Assembly: GCA_021234155.1 (NCBI GenBank)
Contig: JAJEKV010000077.1
Span: 2,029,802-2,093,801, forward strand
Source: Isoetes taiwanensis
Lineage: Eukaryota; Streptophyta; Lycopodiopsida; Isoetales; Isoetaceae
DNA: 64,000 nt
Reading direction: 5' to 3'
Position 1 is the first letter of the stretch, and each line of letters starts with the position of its first letter. Below the pieces are notes generated by a model. It was given only the letters and a program-made list of their open reading frames with translations. It was not told the origin of the DNA and ran no database searches. Shown here piece after piece: positions 56,701 to 64,000 of the stretch. The translations under genes and the position numbers were made by a program.

Positions 56701-57850
56701 TGGGAGCTCCATTTACAGAATTCAGAAAAGTTTGTATGCTCTTACTTCCTGACTCGACTCAAGAAGAAGAGCCTCAAAGGTGGGCCGAGAAGGACACGAC
56801 TCAAAGAGTTTCATCCCTTGAAGCAGAAGCTTGAAGGGTAGGTAATTTGGTGCAAATGCATGACCTAAGAGCGCTTCACTGTATGGAACCGTGGTGGCTA
56901 CATGAGAGCAGAGAAATGTAAGGCGCAGAGACAAAAGGTTAAGGCGCGCAAGTGTAGTAAAGGGCATGATGAGGGCGTAACCTTCAACCGCTGATGATGC
57001 CGTGGCGCATGTGGCGCGGCGGCATTGAAAGGCAAAATTTGGCTAAGTCCCCAAATGGTAAAGGGAGACGCAAATGAATCCAAGTGGGAGATGAGATTTT
57101 AGAACATCGATGTATTACCAAGTAAAGGACACATATTAATGTTCGACGGGGCAAAAGAAAGAATGTCATTTAATGTCAAAACTCGGCGGACGATAAAATC
57201 ATAATTCTATTCTATTCTATCTCTATTAAAACTAAGGTGTCAAGGTACTATGGCTAGATATTATGCAAGGAGAAAAGATTCTCCATTTAGAAACAGCCTT
57301 GCATTGCAACCACGCGCATGCACTTTTCCCATTGGTCCACGCCGACAGAGAGTTCCTCGCTTGGCTATATAAGAGAAATGTAGGTTGAAGCCGAGACACC
57401 GATGTATGCCAAGATGTTCTGCCGGATTGTGCGCATGTGCCTAATTATGCTCCAAACCTGGAGTGGACACGGTAAATGGATCAGTTCGACTCTACGCCAC
57501 AATCGTGCAATGCTATGGATCTGCGGTGTGCCTAAGATGGCGAGCATGCCGTATCCCCATACCAACGGATGGAGGTGATTCGCACCGCTACCGACCTCGA
57601 ACAATCGTACCACATCTCGCGGATCACCGCCCAACCCGAGAGGGTGGCCTCCTTAGACGTTAGTAGATAGGCTCGAGCCCGCTTTTGTAAATAGGGCACG
57701 CCTACAAATGAAGAAATGGCTCGCCTACATTTTGTAAAAATCACCATAATATAAATATGCCGCCGGGTTTAGGCCACTATCCGCTGTGTTGGTGTCCGAA
57801 CAAAGATCTCGCTTGTTGATTTTCACTTCGTGGTATGAAATGTTTTGAGG
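53721..57850 (-). other. 3' region of Tat-like element, no recognised domain
   Basis: Between integrase and 3' LTR lies about 4.1 kb with moderately long minus-strand open stretches (57634-57365, 56628-56320, 56393-56130, 55964-55665, 54812-54408, 54382-53943) and some plus-strand ones (55993-56313). I recognise none. Such a region in Tat and Athila relatives may be non-coding or hold an extra ORF; the decay here prevents a choice. Confidence 0.4.
57183..57225 (+). mobile_element. Very short (TTCTA)n-tailed LINE 3' end
   Basis: CGGCGGACGATAAAATCATA followed by TTCTATTCTATTCTAT matches the last 40 bp of the copy at 20.1 kb (GGACGATAAAATCATA plus TTCTA repeats). It is an extreme 5' truncation inside the Tat-like element and therefore younger than it. 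Confidence 0.75.
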
Positions 57851-57869
57851 CCGTGCCATTAACTGTAGG

Positions 57870-59000
57870 TAATGGAGTTCATCTAACTCAAAATTGAAAC
57901 GCTGGCTGCACCACTTTAATTTGATATGCCAGCTTCATCAAACTTTAGCTTACCCTAAAATTTTGTACCGAGAATCATAAAGAAGAAACCAAATCGCTTC
58001 TTCTTTGAATGTTTTGCCTCGACGCTTATCATGTAAAGATTTTTGCAACTATTGTCCATGAAGAACACGTAATATAAGTATCCTTCTAAGTTCATCCAAC
58101 TGCTCCAATTGATAAACCTTTCTTTGAGTGGCAAAGAAGATTATGGGCTGTGAGCTGCTTGAAAATCCGAGAGTTGAAGGATGGCTCAAAACGTACGAGA
58201 GCTTCTTGACCATAAAACCAATTTGAAAGGAGTGCACCTGTGAAGCTATTTTGAAACAAGTATTGTAAGCCCTAAAGAACAAGAGGAAGCTTGGTTTGCC
58301 GGGCCAAGTACAGAAAGCGCCACAAATTTTCTTGAGAATTGCATCAGAGTTTTGTTGGTGTCAGCCAAACCACATTCCCTTTGAGGATAGTGGCGTGTGC
58401 TCTTGTGATGATGTATCGTGAGGTGATAAATCCCCACAAATTTTCTGATGGTATGATTGATAGCCTGACACCACGGTCACCGACCAGCCCGGTGGGGCGT
58501 ACCAAATCGCTGCAAGGATGATTTGTTGATAGATGACCTTGGTCGCGGTTTTCTGCCGCAGTTGTTGTCTGAAGTGCTAAAGCTTCCTCCATTTGGTAGC
58601 GTGAGGTCATGAGAACTAAATGTAGCGGCACGGTGTGCCACAGAGGTCGATGGGTCCCACAAAATCCATTCTCCCCATTTGTTGAAGGGAAGCGCATCAG
58701 CGCCAAGGGAAGAGCCGCCACGGTCGGTGGCCGCCCCACACGCCGCAAGCATCACACGGCGGCGCGGCGTGGAGCTGCCTTTGAAGAGCCGGGCCAAAAA
58801 ATAACCAAGAAGAAGGATTTTGGCGTACCGGTGTCACCATGAAAATGACCACCACCCAGCCCTTCATGGGCTTAACAATATCCGGACCCTTATGGGAGAA
58901 CACAGTCAAGAAATCCAGATCCTTACTCCTTTTGTAAAGATGGCCTAACCATGGTGTGTAGTCACGGACCATGGAGAAATTGGTGTCGACGGATTGTCGC
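57870..59000 (-). pseudogene. Ty3/gypsy integrase remnant
   Basis: HLYKRSKDLDFL and SHKGPDIVKPM (about 58950-58855) are followed by PCDACGVWGGHRPWR (about 58755), the HHCC zinc-binding half. The core has a GENGFCGTHRPL segment (from WGMDFVGP), a SRYQMEEALALQTTTAA block near 58600-58550 and LVGDRGVRLS, the segment around the second catalytic Asp (about 58490). Further on are CFKIASQVHSFQIGFMVKK (about 58255-58200) and GQEALV in another frame, the end of the core. The C-terminal domain fades out near 57870. Confidence 0.8.
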
Positions 59001-59049
59001 TATCGAGAGAGCGGCATCCTCCTCGGTGGAAGAGCGCTTCGTGAGGAGA

Positions 59050-60320
59050 TATCGCTGAAAGTCATGGAACCAATGTGGTGAGCGCCGACCGCAAAGAGTT
59101 GAGCGCCGTGAAAGGCGCCCGGAGACTCCTGAGGGATCATCCGTAGTGGATGCGTACATAGTCCGACAAAATATGAGATTTGCCCGCCTTGTGAATACTC
59201 TCAAAAGGTACCGCAGAAGAAGGACCCAACGAAAGCAATGCGCCCCTCGCGGGCATGGATTTGTTGATCAAATAAAGAAGTGCTTGGTGGTCAACAAAGA
59301 ATTTGATCCGGGATTGCCCAAAAGATAGTGACTAAGCTGCTTGGACAAAAAAAATTAAACCCAAGGCTTCACGCCGGCAGAGTAGTTGCGCCGCCAGAAT
59401 TGAGTTCTACCGGGCGACTGCTTGGTTTGTCAAGCAGGCGTGATCATATTCTTGAGAAAGAACAAAATTTACAGTGCCGAGACATCTACATGGACGCGGA
59501 AAGGGCTTTTCCATTGAGGAGTGAACAAGAACCGTGGCCCGAAAGGCAAGAGCTTCAATCAAGAAAGCAAAGATCCACTGAATTTAAGCCCAAAGTGGAT
59601 TCATCACCCGAGTTTATGAATGGATCCGCAATGGCTGCAAAGTTCAGGAATGAAGGTGGAGTAATAATTTACCTTACTCCAGAAAGAGCGCGGTCTCCTG
59701 ATATTGGCCGGTGCGTGAGCCGCAGCACAATAACCGATTTTTAAGCAGATCCGGTGATACCTCGCGAGCCGACAACGCAGTCCTACCGTAACACCCGGCG
59801 ACGCAAAGGTGCATTTCTGATTTCGAGACCAATGCCTGACTCATCACATTTTCAAAAGACGCAGTTCCAATTTCATCCAAATGGTCACCTATGGAACTCA
59901 GAGGCGCAGAAGTCATCTGAAAAATTTGTAAGAAGGATTTTCTTCATAAAATCATGAAAAAATCGAGCATGATGCTGAAACGCGGATGGAGAGTTTGATA
60001 ATCCAAAAGGAACCACCTTGTAGGCAAAAAGACTTACCCCGGTGAAAGAATTTGAGTTGATCGGGACTTCTTTGATTGAGATCTCGATTGTAGCCTAAAA
60101 ACCATCCATGAAGCTGGAGTACATCCATGTCCAAAGAACCTCTTCCGTAACCTCGGCCCCGTATGGCAAAAATGACGCCGTGTGGCCTCGATTGAGTTTT
60201 CTGTGAGTCCACGCAAACGCCGATCTTTCCGGCTGTGTTTTAGTGCAATGATTCATGGGGGTCACCCATTCGTAATGTGTGACCTCATAGATCAAAACCC
60301 GCGTTAGCGAGTTTGTCAAT
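59050..60320 (-). pseudogene. Ty3/gypsy reverse transcriptase and RNase H remnant
   Basis: RT: CVDSQK-type text near 60215, YSSFMDGF (ends 60095) continuing in another frame as GYNRDLNQRSPDQLKFF, and a catalytic box FSDDF with GATGAC codons at 59912-59917 (minus strand). ESGIGLEIRN and EVSPDLLKNR follow. RNase H: SHYLLGN near 59330, then a KPC..GR-type stretch and HKAGKSHILSD near 59190, matching RPGKSH..AD. Then DDPSGVSGRLSRRS (about 59140-59100), matching the G.EPSGV.DELPDA linker before integrase in Tat-like elements. Frames change several times. Confidence 0.8.
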
Positions 60321-61779
60321 TTCTACTATCATCAGAATTGGGGTTGAGCCAGACCGCTGCTGTTAAATCCGATCGCATCAGATTTGGTAGGAATGGTGAG
60401 TTCCCCAAGGCTTGTTGATCCCCAAGATCTCGTAGCTCCAGCGGTACCGCCGTGTTTGAACTTTGGAAGAGCCGCGATGCCTGCTACGTATAGGTGCCTA
60501 AGATTTGCGCACGCGATAGCCGATTGTTGGGTCCACGCCCACAATCTCACTTCGTGAGTCTCAATATGGGGATAACTTCCGTGGTTCCACAATATGAGCG
60601 TGAGGTTGAAGCATAACAGATGCGGCACTCGCGTGAAAAAGAGGTTGGCCGAAGTTTCATCAAGCAGAGGCTGCTTCATGACAAAGATGCACATCTGGCT
60701 GCGGAGTCGCAGAGGGTCGCAAGATCCTAAAAAGTGATCAACACTGGATCGACTGCAAGGAGCGTAAGGTCAAGCAAGCAGCCTACCGGCCTGGACAAGA
60801 GTCATTTCTCCCCAAGGATCGATATTCGGGTAGGGATGATGAGGCAGACTCACGTGGAGTTCCGAATACGGATGATATTCCGGGCGCCCCTAACTGTTGG
60901 AGGAGAGAGGTTCAAAGATGGCTCAACCGGAAATGACCCGCCTCGCTTCCCAAGTCCATGGGCGGTATTGGAGGTGACTATCGCGATGACTAACTGATCC
61001 GCGGCCCGTTAATGGATAATTTTGGCCCGGCGGAGAAAAGGTCCGCCACCAACATTTCATATAATCACCGATCTTCCAGCTCTTCCAAACACCAAATTCC
61101 GGGAATCTTAGACTACCAATGTTGATGCGGAAGAAAGAGGCTGCGGACGTTTTGTCGCGGATATGGGCTATCGCCAATTTGATGTCATATGGGGCACGAG
61201 AGCGTTTTGATGCCTATTTGTTTGGCGAGTTTATCCGCGGATGAGATTGACCGACTACCTCCATCAATTTGAACATGATTGACTTGTTGATTGCCCAATC
61301 GCGGGCATGCACCGTAAGGTAGAGGTAGCAAATGTACCTAATCAAAACAGCTTCTGGAGTGGTAAACGTCCTTTGTATGTGACAGAGTTTCCAAAATTAT
61401 GCCAAACTTAAAAGCAGAATTTTGATTTTTTGCCAAAATTTCCCTCTCCTTTTGGAGTTCCGCAGGGCACATGAGAAAAAGGATCAGCTGATCCATGTGT
61501 GCTCGAGTAAGCGTGGTAATGAAGCGTTAACTTTTGAGTAGGTCAACCTCTCGCCGCGACATTTGGATATGTCTCAGAGCGTGGAGGTTGAGACGTGGAA
61601 GGTGCTTGCCTTTGTTGAGCTCTAGTGGTGGTATGAACATTAGCCAACGCGCGCCTTCGCCAGCCTTTTGCATGAGGTTCAAAATGCTTGGCGAATCCTT
61701 AGGCATGACATGCGCATGAGTTTCTCCAAGTCGTGCAAAGTGAACCTTTTTTCTTCTTCATGAGGAATGGTGTCGACCG

Positions 61780-62370
61780 CGAAAGGCAGTTGGGCGCGCC
61801 ATTAGGGAATAATGGTTAGGACGGACGCTCGTCCGGGCGCGGAAACCAAACCAACTCCAATTTGATGGTCGGATCGAGGATTAAGAGCCCGAAAATTTCT
61901 TCCCTGCGGCTTGTTGATTCATCCGGGAGGCTGATTGGCAGGAGCTGGTTGATAGCGTGATTGCCGAGGCGCCCGGTATTTCCTTGGCACAGACGGGCCT
62001 TGTTTGCTATTAGCAATCCAGAGTTGGTAAGCCGTGAGGCGGACCGATGTGGTTCTGATTGGTGCCGTGAAGCCGCACTCCTGGCCCCGTGGAAGTTGAG
62101 GACACGCCGCGGGTGGTATGACTTATTCTGACAGCGATAACACTGAGCTTTAGAAGATCAAAAGGAGGACGTGTGTTGGGTCCCCGCAGTTGCTCCCGCT
62201 TGGCTCGTGAGCAGAGTTGATTGGATTGGCGCCGGCAGCGGGTGGCTGGCCGATATTGGCGCATTGTTGCTGCGTTGTTGTTCGTGACCATAAAACCGGG
62301 GCCATATGTAATCCGTAGGATGAGTGCGAAAGTGCACTCTTCCTCGCGGTGCATGATTGCACATGTTGCA
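61780..62370 (-). pseudogene. Probable protease/linker region, poorly preserved
   Basis: Between the gag zinc knuckle and RT, open stretches at 62354-62010 and 62016-61816 (ending TIKLELVWFPRPDE) occupy the protease position. No DTG active site was found. Assignment rests on position only. Confidence 0.35.
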
Positions 62371-62374
62371 TCTT

Positions 62375-63540
62375 TTACAATGAGGCGTCATTGGTGGAGT
62401 TGCACTCATTCGCCAAGTGGCCTTTGATATTTGCGCATATGGCACCGTGATCCGCATCAGCGCCATGGATCGGGCGCGGTTGAGGTTGAACAGCTACCCC
62501 AGGCAGTCCATGACGGTGGAATGAAAGGGAGCCCCGGCCACGCCTACCTGAGAAAACATTGACCAAGATCGATAGCCTGCTCCCAAAGTCTTCTGACGCA
62601 GTATTCAAATATGAGCCTGATAGCTGAGTGAAGTCCTGGAGAAACCGCATCAAGATCCTCCAGGTGGGGGTACTCCTTGAGTTTGCCGGAAAGGCACGTG
62701 AAGACGATTCCAAAATCCCTAATTAATTCTCGTGGGCTCTTGCTGCTGAAGGTCATTGAGCGTTTTGAGATGAAGTTGGATCATCATCCGCGGTCCCATA
62801 GCGTGAGAAAGAAAGCGCCTACCGACCAATCTTTGTTTCAAAGGGCTTTTGTTGGACATGAGCCATTGATGAGGAGGGCCACGCAGGTGGTGGAAAAGAT
62901 GTGGAATTTCCGCTTGAGGTTGTGCATGACCATTCAGACAGCCAGAGCTCCTCAAATTCTTCCATGTTAGCCCGAAAGCACTTTGGTCTAAGGGTTTGCC
63001 TTTCTTTGCTGCTGTAAAGGTGGGATAAGTCAGCCTTAAGGGTCTAAAAAAGGTAGAGGTGAAAGTGCTTACCGGGACAGAACCGGATGGTGGATTATAT
63101 TGAGGTGGAGTTGGTGGTGGCATTGGTGCCCAAGGACCTTGATGACGCAGGTGATCCGCGGGGAGGTACTGAAGGTGCCCAGCATTAGTTTTGAGTTTCT
63201 GGGTAAGGTTGTAAACAGAAGAGCTGGGAAATGTAGTGGAAGGGAAATTCCCGGGAGAAAAGAGACATGTGGATATTCCCTCGCCACCCCGGAGATGTGA
63301 TGGCTGTGAAGGCAGGCTTATACGTGTAAGAATGATGGATGTAGGCATGTTCGGGGTATGAAAGTAAGGTTGAGAAGGTGGAGCTCGATAGGGCTCCCGA
63401 GCACGATGAGGATCGAGGTCGGGAGCAATGTTTGCACGCTTGAGGTGGGGAATTTGACTCCAGACATGACACGCAGGGGTGGGTGGCACCAACGAGCTCC
63501 TAGACCGTAATGTGGCCTCCCTCAATGTCATAAGATCCAC
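62375..63540 (-). pseudogene. Ty3/gypsy gag remnant
   Basis: A 273-residue open stretch (63540-62719) begins with a Pro/His-rich leader (APMPPPTPPQYNPP) and continues into a degraded capsid region (HQWLMSNKSP, then FLSHAMGP). The frame moves to 62756-62544 (SKSPRELIRDFGIVFTCL, KEYPHLED) for the capsid C-terminal part and then to 62713-62375. That ends in AICANIKGHLANEC, a zinc knuckle with a lost first Cys and one extra residue. The order leader-capsid-knuckle is typical of gag. Confidence 0.7.
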
Positions 63541-63659
63541 ATATCACTTAACAACTTCCCGCCGCGATGACGCCTGCCGCAGACTGCTCGGGGAAAGCCC
63601 AGTTCTTCACAAAGCGAAGTTTCGGACCGACATGGCGACAGTAAGAAAGCGAAAGCGAA

Positions 63660-63685
63660 TCGCATCTCGCAATGGGCGCATAAAG
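63660..63685 (-). promoter_or_regulatory. Possible primer-binding site
   Basis: Just inside the 5' LTR the minus strand reads TGCGCCCATTGCGAG. It partly resembles the TGGCGCCGTTGCC primer-binding site (tRNA-Asp type) of many plant Tat-like elements. Several mismatches make this tentative. Confidence 0.25.
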
Positions 63686-64000
63686 GTTTGAGGTCTGGGT
63701 TCTGAACTCCTCGCAAGACAGCTCCTCCGTGAGGACCCGTGGATCTAACAGAGAATCCGGGACTATGTCACGCTGATTTGCAAGAAGAGAACAAGAAGAA
63801 GAAAAACAAACAATGAGAGGAAAAATGATAAGTTTCCTATGAGCTCAAGAATCTAGAGAAGATCTAAAAGAGAGCCAAGACTCAAAACTCATCTAAAACT
63901 CATGTGCTAGCTCTACTCATATATATAGTACAATGGCCTTTGGCCCAATATATAGACACTCCGACTGATCTCAGCAATACGTAACTGAACGAAGTACCGA
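63686..64000 (-). repeat. 5' LTR of the Tat-like element, truncated by the window end
   Basis: It is the partner of 53386-53720. The TATA-like CTATATATATG (minus strand, about 63918-63929) lies about 235 bp from the inner LTR end, leaving room for R and U5. The U3 continues beyond the window. Confidence 0.8.

Larger units (their letters stand above)
53386..64000 (-). mobile_element. Large Ty3/gypsy LTR retrotransposon, Tat-like, runs off the window
   Basis: LTR sequence is present at about 53386-53720 (3' LTR) and 63686-64000 (5' LTR, cut by the window edge). On the minus strand the order is gag (63540-62375), protease region, RT (about 60320-59650), RNase H (about 59650-59050) and integrase (about 59000-57900). 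About 4.1 kb then has no recognised domain before the 3' LTR. RT-RNase H-integrase order and motif details (SFMDGF, GKSHILSD, DDPSGV) point to the Tat-like branch of Ty3/gypsy. All coding parts are broken by frameshifts and stops. A 5'-truncated LINE tail (57183-57225) was inserted later. Confidence 0.85.

Overview
The window looks like nuclear DNA of a land plant with a large, repeat-filled genome. Evidence is a spliced plant-type NADPH:quinone oxidoreductase gene with GT-AG introns, a decayed PPR gene, plant-style LINE ORF1 remnants (DUF4283-like plus zinc knuckle), tRNA-headed SINEs, a MULE transposase relic and Ty3/gypsy elements. I cannot name the species; a fern, lycophyte, bryophyte or gymnosperm all remain possible. 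There are no bacterial-style operons, CRISPR arrays or rRNA genes, and no tRNA gene I would accept.

Layout. 0-0.3 kb: broken histone H3-like fragment. 0.3-6.7 kb: TATA-containing repeat DNA, then a decayed Ty3/gypsy element whose reverse-transcriptase region is split by a SINE with target duplications. 6.7-12.4 kb: AT-rich DNA with a direct segmental duplication and a LINE 3' end flanked by an 18-bp target duplication. 12.4-15.1 kb: the only apparently intact gene, a six-exon quinone oxidoreductase with a probable transit peptide and an inverted-repeat hairpin upstream. 16.4-18.4 kb: PPR pseudogene. 19.2-27.6 kb: a MULE transposase relic (minus strand) head-to-head with a multi-exon gene (plus strand) ending in a methyltransferase-like domain; a LINE sits in an intron of the second gene and a 5'-truncated copy of the same LINE interrupts the first. 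28-31.9 kb: GATA microsatellite, LINE ORF1 relic, a SINE with triplicated B box. 32.5-39.2 kb: a LINE bounded by a 20-bp duplication whose ORF1 has been split by about 5.5 kb of tandem repeats, including six SINE-like units of about 320 bp. 40.1-48.0 kb: a non-coding LTR-type element (LARD-like) full of short ATCACCC/GGGTGG palindromes. 48-53.4 kb: AT-rich DNA with small duplications. 53.4-64 kb: a minus-strand Ty3/gypsy element of Tat-like character with both LTRs partly in view.

How it fits together. Nearly all coding signal outside the oxidoreductase is transposon-derived and nested, so relative ages can be read from which element interrupts which. The two most unusual signals are the methyltransferase-like gene beside the MULE transposase, and a LINE family whose 3' region carries a conserved hairpin core with different but still self-complementary outer arms, followed by a (TTCTA)n tail. 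All domain calls were made by eye from translations; none was checked against a database.
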